The notes under the pieces are model-generated. The model was given only the letters and a program-made list of their open reading frames with translations, was not told the DNA's origin and ran no database searches. From Enoplolaimus lenunculus (Eukaryota; Nematoda; Enoplea; Enoplida; Thoracostomopsidae), in contig JASANG010003801.1 in assembly GCA_030248215.1 (NCBI GenBank), positions 62,001 through 126,000 on the forward strand: a DNA stretch of 64,000 nucleotides, read 5' to 3'. The position numbers and the translations under genes are program-made. Shown one piece after another: positions 45,861-57,915 of this stretch. How positions within the stretch are numbered: the stretch's first letter is position 1; each line of letters starts with the position of its first letter.

Positions 45861-46280
45861 CCAGGATATAACCGAATATCGGTTTCCGTTTTCGGTAAAA
45901 ATCTGTGTGCGTGTCAGTTTTCGTTGTAGAAATACCGGGAATTCGGTTATTTTTATGCTCAAAATTAGTTAAAAAACACGTACATAGCTCATAATTCTTC
46001 ATTAGTTACAAGTCCCGGATATCTTGGAAATCTGTGTCGTTACAAATATGTTGCAATTGTTCGATACGAAGTAAAAATAACAAAACTCAACAAAATCTTA
46101 AACATTTCGATGCATTCGCTAAATTTTTTAAAATTTAAAAAACCCGGTGAATATTCACATGCCTCAATTGTGTTTGCAGAGAAATAAAACATCTTTGAAA
46201 CTTTTCTACTTCAATGTCCGTTTCCCGATTCCGTTATTTTAATGGCTATCAGTTTCCGTCTTTACTATCCGTTTACACCT
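45861..46280. mobile_element. Family N element
   Basis: Starts AGGATATAACCGAATATCGG and ends TATCCGTTTACACCTT, inverted. Interior TTTCCGTTTTCGG and CGTTATTTTAATGG blocks. Second copy 53709-54246. The array at 62283-62835 derives from its right end. Confidence 0.6.
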
Positions 46281-47483
46281 TAGAAAACAATAAATATAAC
46301 CACACTGAATATAAAACAAAGACAAAAATAAAAAAAAACGTCGCAAACTGCGTATTACGACCTCAGGCAAAAATAAACCCGTCAGTCTGTCTTGAACACA
46401 ACAACAGTCATGAAGAAACCACAAAAACCGGTGGACTACAGTTATTACATTAGTACATCGGCGAGTCTATCCTTTGATCCTAATACTCTCTGCGTAACGT
46501 CAGCATTTAGTGATCTTGTTCAATAAAAAACAAAAAACTAACAGGTACACAGCGTCCTATTAATCCATTGAAAGCTAATCCCAGCTTCATTACCTGTTGG
46601 ATCCAATATCTAATTACCCTTCGCGATTAATTTCGGTTCTGTAAAGCGTCGTTCGGACAACACCATATTTCAAAATGAAATAAAAAATGTATCGTGCGAT
46701 AGCCAAAACTGAAACCTAAATTTAAGCCTTAGCGTAAGATTGGACACTTTGGCAGATAAACTTGCAATTCAGAGTTTAGAATGTTTGTTGTTTTTGAATT
46801 TACTTACGTTTTCGATACTCACAATCGTTAAATTGTAATTTTAACGTGACAACACAAACAAATAGAACAGACTGCAAAGTAAGGATAGCAATTTTTACAG
46901 AAAAATGCTTAAAGCAGTTCACAGAAGACACATACGGCTATGCCAACAGAAAATGTATAAATAGCACGTTAAAGTAACTGAAATCTGAAAGTTAGCCAAT
47001 AAATGCCATCGCTTTGTTACTGATTTACAGTTTTTAATTAAAAGGAATCAATAAATGAAATAACTTCTTACTCATATTCGGGCTGAAAGACAATCTATGC
47101 TTTGTCCGGTCAATTATTCAACTTCAGAAGCAGCTTCGCTTATATTCCTTAAACTGACAACGTGTTAAAAACTGCATAAATACGAGCCAGTGGGGGATAG
47201 CAAAGAACAGCCCCCGCCCCTTAGAACTAGAAATTTGCTTTTATGGCTCACTTAATAATAAAAGACCCAAACATCGCAAAATCATTGGTGCATTTCGCCT
47301 TATCCACTACTTCCAAAAAATAATTGAAACATACCAAATTGTACAACCGAGACGAATAAAATTGTCAAGGGAAATGAAAATATTGGCACTTAATATCAAA
47401 GATTATCTTGTTTCATACCGTGTGAGCTTAGTTACCTGAAATAAATCATAACAAGCACTTCGGTTGCAATAATATGCCTTATC
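46281..47483. other. Intergenic stretch without recognised gene
   Basis: AT-rich, no exon, array or clear element seen. If the K2P first exon lies 5' of 40602 it could be here or in 41.7-42.8 kb, but no candidate with a donor of the required phase stood out. Confidence 0.35.
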
Positions 47484-47825
47484 CTAAGCCTAGCAACGTT
47501 CATTGCGTTTGCTAGTGATTGCGTTCAATAAACAAGCAATCGCGATCGTGTTGCAAATATAGGCTCCGTTCGCGATTGCTCGTTTCTTGCACGTAATCGC
47601 TCGTAAACGCGATTTGAACTGCGCGCGGTCATTGCGACCATAACGCCTAATACTGTCGCTATTGCACAGTATTAAATTTTCGATCGTGAGCCAACACGGT
47701 CACAATCGCGACTTGAACCGCGACTGTAATTGCGTCTCTAGCTGCGACTGGTCGCTAGCATATGACATTCAAAAACAATTATACAACCGTGACGCGACCG
47801 CAGACGCAATCGCAATAAGTGCGCG
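47484..47825. repeat. CG-rich inverted-repeat element
   Basis: Repeated GCGATTG / CAATCGC words in both orientations (CAATCGCGATCGTG, GATTGCTCG, CGCAATCGCAATAAG). It is strongly CG-rich against its flanks and looks like a palindromic MITE. Confidence 0.5.
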
Positions 47826-47906
47826 CTTAATTCAGTCTATGATTGTTCTTCAAATTTAGAAACTGATCAAAAAACCAGTACTATATATTCATAACCAACG
47901 TCAACT

Positions 47907-48164
47907 TCAAAACAGTTCCCGTGGCAATTGATCAAAGCCGGGAACGTAAATCACACATCTGTTTGAAGATTTGTGTGTAAAATCCCGTGCCTTTACACAC
48001 TTTCCATACGATTTACACTTATTACTTTTGCACACATCGATCACCATTGATTCGGTTTTCAATTCTCGATATTTTGTAAACCGAAATATCGAAATATTTT
48101 CGACTTTCACCAAAATACACCCATACACAGCTGCGCTGAGTAAAAATAGAAAAAATGTTACCAT
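47907..48164 (-). CDS. Small secreted cysteine-bearing protein, possible second cistron
   Basis: 85-residue open frame. It starts with a hydrophobic signal-like stretch ([15 protein letters not shown]), then a Lys-rich region and a short Cys cluster (VCKSNKCKSYGKCVKA ... NRCVIYVPGF) that resembles the first half of an EGF-like repeat. The set of cysteines is incomplete for a full EGF domain. Its ATG shares one base with the methyltransferase TAA stop (TAATG). This suggests translation from the same transcript, or a trans-spliced downstream cistron. It could also be a first exon, since TGT|GTAAAG within it is a usable donor. Function unknown; similarity to EGF is weak. Confidence 0.45.
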   Translation of the reverse strand: MVTFFLFLLSAAVYGCILVKVENISIFRFTKYRELKTESMVIDVCKSNKCKSYGKCVKARDFTHKSSNRCVIYVPGFDQLPRELF

Positions 48165-51100
48165 TACTGAGTTGGTCCACTCTGTCGATGCCTATCTGTC
48201 AACGGGACAAACATAACAGCCATAAGTTCTTTCGTAGACAAATTGCCATCTGCGTCTTTGTCAATCTGTTGAATGGTTTGACCCCAAACCGATGACCCAA
48301 CAGGAATTATCATTCGGCCGCCAGGTTTCAGTTGTTCAATTAGCTGAAACAATATGCCACCTGAAAATTTGAGCTATGAACCCGCGTTAAACTAGATAGT
48401 ACAAAATATCAATATGTCGACACTGATGCACTTCCTAAATTTCTCCAAAAGTGTACGATGTATACTTCAATAATACGGTTTTCATGGTACAAAATGTACC
48501 ACCGCATGTTATGTTTTCGGCCAACCCCACTCCCTGGTTAGGGGAGGGTGATGTAACAGGCTTCGTAACAATATATACCTTGTAGAACAATAGACGGAGC
48601 AACTCCTGATCTTGATGCGTACGTTCAGAATGTAAGATGCAGCCAATCGATAATCTTGCCACCACGCGGAAACGGATATCCGGTTACACCATGATAACCA
48701 CTGTTTATTTATTATTTGCAGCGATTGGTTTCCAAACAAGACAATAATTGCACCCTGCGAGGTTTAAATTTGGCAACAAACTACCAACATTACAAGTGTT
48801 GTTTTTACCACAATTTTCATTTCAAACCTCGATGAATTGGTTTACTTTCATATGCCCATACTAACTGATAATTCTAGATCATAACATTCTCCTCAACCGA
48901 TACGAGTACAACTTACATCAGGCGGCACTGATGGAGCCGCAGCTCCAACGTGTATTGCGTCATAAGGTCCGCCGTCCGGATATCCGTTGCGCCCGTCTCC
49001 AACTAAACAAAATAAACAAAAATACACATCACTATAACCTTATACGGTTAACATACTCATCAAGGGGGTGTGTGTACACATGGGGAATATATATCCCTGA
49101 GAGAGAAAATTCAGTACACACATGAAAAAATATTTTACAGGGTTTAGAATAAAACCTGTGGCATTCTAGTCAGGGATCGACCGGATACTAATTTTAACGG
49201 ATGCCGGAACCGGATAGTAAATTTGGTACCAGAACCGGATGTTAACCGGATATAGGATATAAATTTGTGCACTGTTGGAAGTATTTGAGTCGTGCAAAAA
49301 TATGTACTTACAGACTTAAGATAAATTTTTTGGCTTGGATTTTTCACTCTATTTCAGTGTCCACTCTTGACTTGCTCGGAATTGCAGTCGCTGCAAAATA
49401 TATAATGGTTCGACATGTAAAAAGCAGTTTTATGATATTTCCGAACCACAACCGCAAACATGCGATGCCGGGCATGTTTATAGCGGATACCGGATGGATA
49501 TTTTTTGCCAGAAATTAAACTAAAACCGGATATCCGGTCGATCCCTGTCTACAGTCGAGATAAAACGCACCGCACGATACGGTCGCTGTGTCGTTGTCTT
49601 CTACACCAATCCCCTTTGTATAAACATCACATAATAATATTTACAACAAAATTAACACCAACACTGTTTAACACAAAACATAGTGAAACTTAAAACCATA
49701 ATTTATAATTTCGTTTACGTACAGTCACCTCAACTATTTTCCAAACACTTGACTTCGTTGGTTCAAAAAGATAAATATCAAACAGTGACAGATGCTACGG
49801 GAAAAATTAGACAAAACTATAAAAACTTCTTACGAATGATTTTCACCCGTCCAGATTCAAGCAAGCTATTATTGTCTTTTTTGATATTACACAACGAATC
49901 GTCGACCAATTGCGGTATGTGTTCAATTCCAATCACTGAACCAGTTGGGCCAACCTGAAATGAGCGACGAAAAAACCTTTAGGTTTCGCTGTACTTCCAG
50001 CGTTTGGTGTGGGCCGTCCGGTGTAGTACGGGTGGCGAACTACGTGAAAAAATCTTTTGACCATATTTGATATGTCCGGTATCGATTATAAACAGATCAC
50101 CGAACGGTGTATACCGCTAAATGCCGGAGTGTAACAGAAAATTTCGCTTACTACACCGTCCTGGGGCGGACGGCGTCGCATGACAAGTATAACGCAACCC
50201 TAATTCCTTCAACTAGCTATATAATCGAAATTCAATAACTGATGAAAAAAGATATGCTTGAAACGCTGCACAAATTCATTAGAACCAAACTAAAATGTTT
50301 GTTGTTTTATGACGCAAAGTTCAAGGAAACCCGATTTCGTTAACCTAAAAGACACACCGACATTCTCATGTGAAAAACAGAATCCAAATTAAACGTCACA
50401 TTTCAAAATTAATATCTTACTTACCATATGCGCCATACAAGCGCATAAATATCCAGATCCGGAACCAACATCCAGTGCTCGCGCACCGTCCACTAAGTGA
50501 TCTTTAAGTAAATCTAAAGCCGTCGCATGCTAAAAAATAACTTAAAAAAATGCGAAACAGCTACAGCGGGCAAAGTTTTAAAGCCTTTACGCTCTAACTA
50601 CAAACAACCGTACCGCCTACTTAAAATCTTAACGTTACATTAATACCCGAGTATTTTGAAATTAACTTACGTACTAATAAAGTGATGTAACAGTTTTTTT
50701 GCAATAAAAATAAACTTCGTGAGATGTAAAAATTATTCCACAGTCTAATCTGATATAATGATTTTTAAAAACGAACCTCCAGTTTAACTCAGATAACATT
50801 ACACAAGTGTTTGTGGCACCGTTGACAAAAATTATTGTAAATGAGACATGAACTCAATTGTAAATAACAGAACACAGATATGATTATCCAATGCTAAAAC
50901 ACTTTCGCATCTTTTTTGTGTGTATTTAAATTCAATTACACGGCAATTGCAGTCGTTTTATACAGAATTCTTATTAACGTACGGTTACAATCGTTTTGTG
51001 GCAAAGTTAACAAAGTTGTGGAGAATATACCATCATTCCTAACACAATTTTCAGCAAAATACAGCGTTAAAAACGTACCATATGTGGTGCGCTGATTGTA

Positions 51101-54100
51101 GCTCCGTGTCCAATATAAACTGGCGAATCAAAATATGGATTTCTTGGTGCGTAATGCTTCCGATCCACAGCTAACATCGCTTTGGCAGCGGCTTCACTTT
51201 TCAAGTACCTTTCTTCTGTAAAACGAACAGAAAACTTGAAATTGTTACCTTACACTAGGATGCAACCGGAATTCCGATTCCAATTAGAATTCAGAGTCAA
51301 AACGATTTCCGATTCCGATTGCACAATCAATCGAAATCGGAATTGTGACTTTTTAATTTTACGCCAACTTGTTGTGATATGTTGCATAGAAATTCGGCAT
51401 TTATCTGTTAAAGTGAACTTATCAATAGCTGATAGTACTTTAACTTTACAGAACCAAACAAAATGATTGCCAATCTGTTCATGCGACGTTTTTGACAATT
51501 GTTGCCCGCCAACAGACACCCTAAATCAATATTATACGTGTAAATACAAATTATCCGTATACTCACAAAATATGTAGATCCGATTCCGGTATAAATTTGC
51601 TGGTCCGATTCCAAATCCGGTATAATCCAGTATGGCTCTGCACCCAGGCTCATACGTATCAAATATGTTAAACACTTTGTTATACAGTTGACATGAACAT
51701 TAATTAAACAACCTTGAATTAATGTTTCGTCTATATATAGAGGTTTCTGAACAAAGTAATAGACCTTCGACAGCATCCTACTCGTTACGGGTTAAACATC
51801 CGCTCATTTTCAAGCCACGCATTATTCTAATCAAGCAGAAAACTCAACAATAATGGAAACATGACATCTCGAAACTGTGACTTTAAAATTTCGTCGAAAC
51901 TTCACGACAGCTTGGCAAAAGTATTTTCTGGTTCGCACGATAATTTTTTCAGTATCAAAGCATACACAATATTACCTTTCAAATGTTGGATCAAATTCGC
52001 GTTGCTTGCTTTATTTTGCCGCAGCAGCATAGTTGAAAAATAGCCCAATTTGCCGGAGGCCAAAGACGCAAAACGTATTGATGCACCTATTTTTAGACGA
52101 ACTAAAAACTCCGCAAATAAAATAAAACTTAGATATGATGCTAACCGCACAATTGTTCTCATACGAATCATATGTCTCGATTCGAAATGCGCTACACTCA
52201 AACTTTAAGGTTGCAATTTCATTTTGCTAATCGCGTTCCAACTGTTCGTAGACAAAGTTTTGTTTTGTTTTGTTGCTTGGGTTTACCATCAATGTTTACT
52301 AGTGACAGGCTGCAACCAGAGATGAAAGTATCAAAAACTACAATAATTACAACACGTATGCGTAGCAAAAAATCGCCACTAACTGGTACAGCGTCAAGCT
52401 TCTATTGCTGAGTGGTGGTGAGCGCAAACCGCTCCAGTCTCTGGGGTTCGAATCAAGGTGGCAACAAAATACGGATTCGGTTTGAGATTCTGCAAAAATT
52501 GAAGGATCGGAATCGGATTCGATTTTATACAAGCCGAACCCATCAAGGTTCAAAAACACCTATTTGTTTTTAATATTGAGTCGAAACAGACTGAACCATT
52601 AATCGAAAAGGTTAGTATTAAACAGTTCGAACCTCAATCGATATTATTCGAAAAGTTTAGTATTAACAGTTCGAACCTCAATCCATGTTTCAACTAATTC
52701 TCGCTTCGAAATTTCAAAATTCACGTGTTTCTATTGCCAGCATATACGATTTAGGTTTGCTAGCTTTACATGTCAAACGGCTACAGTTTTAATTTATTTG
52801 GCCTTTCCAGAGGGTACACCCCCTGTTATTCGGTTACGAAACTGTTATTTATTTTTAGCCCACGCTCCGCCACCCTTTGTTACTGGTATATCCAGACTGC
52901 AGTTATCCATTAAATTAAACGTTTACTGTAATGACCCGAATAAGATTGGGGTCCCCATTTTCAGTGCAATCAATAGGAGTCTGTATAAACCCTAATTAGC
53001 GTCCATAAATGTCAATTGACTCCAAGACCAAATAATTTGAGTTCGCAACTTTCACGCGTACTTCATTCCTAAGTATGCTTTAAAGTTTCGAACTCAACTT
53101 TACTTGGTCTTGGAGTCATTTATAAACTACAACTGGGGATAACTGTCATTTATGGACTCTAATTACGCCTTAGGGGCTCTAAATACCCATTTGCGGAGTC
53201 TTACCAGATATACAGACTCTTATTGATTCGGACTCAAAATGGGAACCCCATCCCCTTTTATTCAGGTCACTACAGTATTTTGATAAACACATTTTTCACA
53301 GTAAAGACTCGGATTGTACAAACTCGCTGTGGGTTTAGATTCTGTTAGATTGTGTGATCGGTGCTGCTTTAATTTGTTTCCCGTATGAAATTGGATATCA
53401 GATGATATACAAATAGTCATGTGAGAAAACGTTAATAAAAATTGTACCCATTAATACACAGTAACTCAAAAACATTTAACTACTTACTTAAATCCACTTC
53501 ACCTTCAGCACCGCCAGGTTCTGATAACCTTCGGCTTCGGCATTTTTCACCTCCAGAAATAAAGCTTTCCGCACGAATCCCAGAAATTTCGTTACTGAAG
53601 TTTAAGTATTTCACTAAAAGTGTGCCCTTAGGAGTTTCGTGCAACTAAATTTCACTCTAAACTTTTCAAACTTATACTGCGCTTGAATACACAATAACTG
53701 ATTGCTATGGTGTAACCGAATATCGGTTTCCGTCCCCGGCAAAAATCGGTATCCGTTTCCATGGCCTATGTATAGAACAGGTCCGGAACAGCATTATAAG
53801 TATGTTCCTTAGCCTAAACATAAAGCCGAAGCGTAAGGATGAGCCTATTCCTAAACTTAAGTAAAAAATTTAGTCAAAGCTTAAACTGACATCGTTATAA
53901 CCCCTACGGAACACGATCCGGCCCGTTGTATACATGGGCCGTTTCCATTATAGAAATATTTTTACTAAAAATCAGTCATAGATCACGTATACAACGCGTA
54001 ATTTTTTGTTACAGATATGTTGCAGTTGTTTGAAAAAAAATAAAAATTACGAAATTCATAAAATATCCTAAAAATTGAAGTACATCCGGCATTTTTTTTT

Positions 54101-54368
54101 AATTTAAGAAACCAGTCTGAACAATAGCACGCCTAAATTGTGTTGGCAGAAAAACAAAACATCTTTGAAACACTTATCCTTCAATATCCGTTTCCGTTCT
54201 TTTGTTCGCGATTTGTGTCCGGCATTTTCATTATTCGTTGACACCCTGCTGAGTACAGATTTTATTTTCAACACTTAATATATAGTACCGCCAAAACTAT
54301 TCGCAATTTACGGTGATATATTGTGGGATTTTGTGAACGTACCATCAACCTACCGTTAACACCTTCAT
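48164..54368 (-). CDS. PCMT1: Protein-L-isoaspartate(D-aspartate) O-methyltransferase
   Basis: SAM-dependent cytosolic repair enzyme that methylates isoaspartyl residues in damaged proteins. Exons on the minus strand: 54354-54368, 53488-53644, 51079-51215, 50425-50529, 49834-49954, 48917-49002, 48164-48343 (the first two are inferred). All joins are GT-AG and keep frame. Family landmarks: [38 protein letters not shown] motif [60 protein letters not shown] and VPLTDRHRQ near the C terminus. The 51079-51215 to 48164 exons are secure. The 5' part (MKVLT, then a 52-codon exon containing [12 protein letters not shown]) fits only by phase, and lacks the ELVxNLR-type helix usual in this family. A canonical EF-hand-like loop ([12 protein letters not shown]) lies in the C-terminal hairpin. 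Confidence 0.9.
49171..49546. mobile_element. CAGGGATCGACCGGATA-ended element in a methyltransferase intron
   Basis: Inverted ends CAGGGATCGACCGGATA and TATCCGGTCGATCCCTG, with CCGGATA repeats inside each arm. The CAGGG start is typical of hAT elements. No coding content. Confidence 0.75.
50008..50203. mobile_element. Family F element in a methyltransferase intron
   Basis: GGGCCGTCCGGTGTAGTACG and GGCGGACGGCGTCGCATGAC, ending ACAAGTATAACGCAACCC, as in other F copies. Confidence 0.5.
52393..52463 (+). repeat. tRNA-like SINE head
   Basis: Begins GTCAAGCTTCTATTGCTGAG and carries the B box GGTTCGAATC. Its order and words match the minus-strand core at 42896-42966, so both belong to one tRNA-derived family. 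No intact cloverleaf. Confidence 0.55.
52790..53275. mobile_element. Family I element, composite
   Basis: A truncated left block (TTATTTGGCCTTTCCAGAGG) is followed near 52930 by an internal second terminus (AATGACCCGAATAAGATTGG) and then an ordinary right end (TTATTCAGGTCACTACAG). It looks like one I copy inserted into another. Confidence 0.6.
53709..54246. mobile_element. Family N element carrying a nested A copy
   Basis: GGTGTAACCGAATATCGGTT at the left and GTTGACACCCTG at the right. Shares TTTTTACTAAAAATC- and ATCTTTGAAAC-type blocks with 45861-46280. Confidence 0.6.
53763..53940. mobile_element. Family A MITE nested in a family N element
   Basis: GGCCTATGTATAGAACAGGT ... CCCGTTGTATACATGGGCC with exact 8-bp duplication GTTTCCAT. 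The N element (53709-54246) continues on both sides, so A jumped after N. Confidence 0.85.
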
Positions 54369-55143
54369 AGCAAGATTCAAGATTTCCAACAGATTGTAAC
54401 TGGCACTGTTTTGTAATTACCAGCTCGTTTAGACATAGTAAAAACACAACAGCAGAATAAACGTATATAGTAGAACATTATTACTGAAATTATCAGATAA
54501 TATCAGTAATACACACAGACAAACAAAACAAGCATAGAAACAACTAAATACGACTTCTAATGTCATTCAAAAATCACGTTCATAGCCAAAAAAATGTCAC
54601 AGTGGATCTCATAAATGTTTCAAAACTGGATAACGAGGATCCAGCAGTGTTACAGAAGTTGCGAAATTTGTTAATTTATTACGGTCCTCGGACTGGCTAA
54701 AGGCGACGATAAACCAGCAACGCAACTCGAATCGACCTGTTGTGTTAAACAGTTTTAAAACTTACTTTCGATGTAAAAACACACAAATATTTGCAGAATA
54801 AGCGTTCTATAAATTTGATTGAGAGTTCAAATTTTACGCATATATTTGTACCGAAAAATAAAGCATATACAAAACTATTTACTAAATCAAAGCTATGAAA
54901 CTTATGTATGTAAAATCACGAATATCTTAAAATAATTTGAATATGTCTAGTAAAGTCTAGCCCATCTTAGCATTAATTTCAATTTGTACCACAAACAAAT
55001 GCTTACCATAAAAATAATTAGGTATACGATAACGGTATATAGTTGTAATCACTATAATAGACAACCAAGGGGTTCAGGATTTAAATCCTGTCCCTTAATT
55101 ATTTTTCTCGAAAGGCTTTTACGAATTTTTCAATTAGTATCAG
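54369..55143. other. Region upstream of the methyltransferase start
   Basis: AT-rich with no recognised exon or element. It may contain the promoter and 5' UTR of the methyltransferase, but no motif is diagnostic. Confidence 0.35.
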
Positions 55144-55459
55144 CAAGAGTGGATGATGCATACAACAAGTGTATGCAACAGGGTACATTCTGTGTAAAAG
55201 ATAATGTACCCGGCATGATCTACCCCTTTATTTAGACGGAAGTACAACCTATGCGTTAGACGGAAGTACAACCTATGCGAGCCATGACACTTTATGTATT
55301 CGGAACAAATTGCTCCACATATAATATAATTTAGGGTTATTGCATGTGAGAGCGAACCCCTCTAAACAAAGGGGGGTCAGCCAAATACGCACCGCCCGGT
55401 GGTACATTTTGTACCATGCGGAACCCAAAGAGTTGCACATTTTTGTATCATGCACTCTT
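55144..55459. mobile_element. Family K element
   Basis: Inverted ends AAGAGTGGATGATGCATACA and (inverted) AAGAGTGCATGATACAAAAA. The short tandem copy of GACGGAAGTACAACCTATGC near 55235-55280 is an internal duplication. Confidence 0.68.
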
Positions 55460-56395
55460 GGTATCACAAAAACCTCTTCAATCTTTTCATAGAACATAAC
55501 CCTTTTTGGCGAAATCCTGGCTACAACGGTAGAATCGCTAATAAGATCTATTACCATTTCGAAGATACCTTAACACATACTACAAATACCAGAAATATAT
55601 ACATAAAAAGATACAGAGGCAAAACACAAAAGTAAATAACAACGAGCAGCGATTTCATTTTTATACAGTGCATATATTTACTACAAACAACATAATCAGA
55701 TAATCAGATCCGCGTTTAATTAAGTTTCGCCTAAGACTTACAGCAGTAACGTATCGAGAAGGCCGAAAAAATTTTGTCCCAAACACCAAGTACCATTAAA
55801 TATCCATGTGTATATAACTGAACCCGAGTGAAGCCGTAGGTCCTAAGCCTTCACTTAGTTTATGCCTACCAGCAATAAGTGTTCAAAACCAGTTCTATAC
55901 ATGAACCATATCATTTAGTCCCGGTCCATTAACAATAGAAATTTCTAAATTTCATTCACACATTTGCGCAATCATGTATTTATTTCTGTATCTAGCAGAA
56001 AGCACCATTCTACAGGTGGCCAAGGCAAGCCTACAATTACATACGCACATACGTATATAATAAGAAAAACAATTTACATAAACCGAGACAAAAAAATCCG
56101 AAAAACCAACGTAGCTACAAATCAAAACAACAAACAAAACAGAAAGGTTCTGTATCCAAAAGCTAAGGAACCGTTTACGTAACACCAGAAACATCGTATA
56201 CGCCTACACAAATTGCCAACAAATTGAAAAATTTGTAATGAGGCACCATTACAATACCGTGCCTAGTTTCACCGCTGTTAAAAAGTTTTCTGACCCAAAT
56301 AAACAGTCACGGTAATATTTGTCACTAAATTTATACAGTGATAATAAGTGATAACGATATGTGTTTGTTAAATACTTCAATACCAAACCCATAAC

Positions 56396-56401
56396 TTTAT
56401 T
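56396..56401 (-). terminator. Poly(A) signal of the 416-residue gene
   Basis: Minus-strand AATAAA about 100 bases after the stop codon, at normal spacing for 3' processing. Confidence 0.55.
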
Positions 56402-56498
56402 GACGTTAATACTAGCGCGTATGCAAGTCTATGTATATATTGCATGTTACCTATAATATTGTAAAACCAAATTGTAGTACCCATAAAAATTCGGTCAT

Positions 56499-57749
56499 CT
56501 ACTCCCGGAGGGCAAAATCAAATACATCCGCATACATATGATACAAATTTTTCAATTCTTCTGTTGGCAGCTCTGAGCATAACAATTCTACTAATTCTTC
56601 AATCTGCTTTTCAAACTTTGATTCAGTTTGAGTTGCAGCGTTACAAAACGACCGTACATACAATGGTTGAGAGGTGTTCGAAAACGCTTTGTTAACATCA
56701 GATAAATTAACGCGTCCAAATGCATCTTCAACGCTAGCTGTTGTATAACTAGAACTATCGTACTCGCCATGTATGTCCCAAGATTCCTCATTTTTACCTG
56801 TCGCATCATCCAGTTGGTCAGTAAGACAGCTAAAGTCACGTCCAGAACCAGTCAAGCTTTTCGCTTGAGTGCTCGCAATAGAATCTGCAGTGGCTAAGTG
56901 ATCGCAATGATACGCCGGCATATCATTCTGACGCACCTGTTTCGTGTCTCCAGTAGCTGGCGCATCGGATTTGTTCTTCTTGCGATGCAAATTTTGTCGG
57001 AAATGGTTTTCGTCTAATCTGACGCTAACTGCACGATATTTGATATCGGGCGATAGCTTGCGTATCCAAGCATCTCCCCGCCCGAGCGGAATTAACTTTG
57101 CAGTGACGTTTGGATACTTTTTGAGCAGTTCATGAAAGCTAACATTAACGGTCATCAAGTACGGAAAGATAAACACCGTCGCATCAAAATATGCTTTTGC
57201 TTGTTCTCCAGCCTTTGGCAGTTGGCTGGACTTGTTATCGCTTCTGCTACTTGCTGGAGGCGGTGCACAAAACGTTACATCAGCAATCACCCACTGTTGC
57301 CTCAACTCCTGTTCGCGTTGTCGTCTATCAGCGTACCCTATAAAGCCCCCACAAGGTCTGACGTCACTTATACTCTTCTGGCTGCTTCCACTCTCGCTGC
57401 TCTTCTCTGGCTGCACGTCGCATGAGTATTTAACTACGGATCCGGTTGCTTTCAAAAACAATTTATGACGGCTCGGATCATCAGCCTGTTCATGTGGTTT
57501 AATGATTGTTACAAACCACGGAGCGTAAGTCCTTCCAGCGCGTTCCGCGCTAAATTCCACATATTGTCCGACTGCAAATACATCCGTTAAATCGTCAAGA
57601 TTTGAATCCCGTTCGGCAAGAATATCAACCAAACGTACGTTGACAATATTTGCGTTTAGATCAGGTGGAGTGTAATTTGGATCAATTTTAATAGCGCCGT
57701 CGACAGCGTTTAATGACGTTATCCAGCCGCAACCTTTCGATTTTGGCAT
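56499..57749 (-). CDS. Intronless 416-residue protein of unknown function
   Basis: Continuous open frame from ATG (MPKSKGCGWITSLNA) to stop, with AATAAA about 100 bases downstream (56396-56401). Composition and codon use are gene-like. Residues 1-85 look like a small beta-rich module (GCGWITSLNAVDGAIKI ... VFAVGQYVEFSAER). Residues roughly 130-260 look like a second one (WVIADVTFC ... VFIFPYLMTVNVSFHELL ... YRAVSVRLDENHF). The C-terminal third is acidic, Ser/Thr-rich and ends with a helical LVELLCSELPTEELKNLYHM segment. No signal peptide or membrane segment. The first module reminds me of cold-shock/S1-like folds, but I do not recognise the family. Confidence 0.8.
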   Translation of the reverse strand: MPKSKGCGWITSLNAVDGAIKIDPNYTPPDLNANIVNVRLVDILAERDSNLDDLTDVFAVGQYVEFSAERAGRTYAPWFVTIIKPHEQADDPSRHKLFLKATGSVVKYSCDVQPEKSSESGSSQKSISDVRPCGGFIGYADRRQREQELRQQWVIADVTFCAPPPASSRSDNKSSQLPKAGEQAKAYFDATVFIFPYLMTVNVSFHELLKKYPNVTAKLIPLGRGDAWIRKLSPDIKYRAVSVRLDENHFRQNLHRKKNKSDAPATGDTKQVRQNDMPAYHCDHLATADSIASTQAKSLTGSGRDFSCLTDQLDDATGKNEESWDIHGEYDSSSYTTASVEDAFGRVNLSDVNKAFSNTSQPLYVRSFCNAATQTESKFEKQIEELVELLCSELPTEELKNLYHMYADVFDFALRE

Positions 57750-57915
57750 TATTAAGCAAACTGTAGTACATATACCAAACTGTTACACGAATTAAAGCTG
57801 AAAAATTTGCATTCAAACCATGATATGTACGTACAAAGATATTGCACAATACGTCAATACAATTGCAATAAGAAACCCAGTACCTAAACCAATGACTAAC
57901 TTTCCGAGCGAGCAC

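Noticed and set aside
55273-55557. 94-residue minus-strand frame
   Set aside because: It lies across the inverted-repeat element K and matches only repeat DNA.
56944-57468. Plus-strand frames opposite the 416-residue gene
   Set aside because: Antisense shadows without independent signals.
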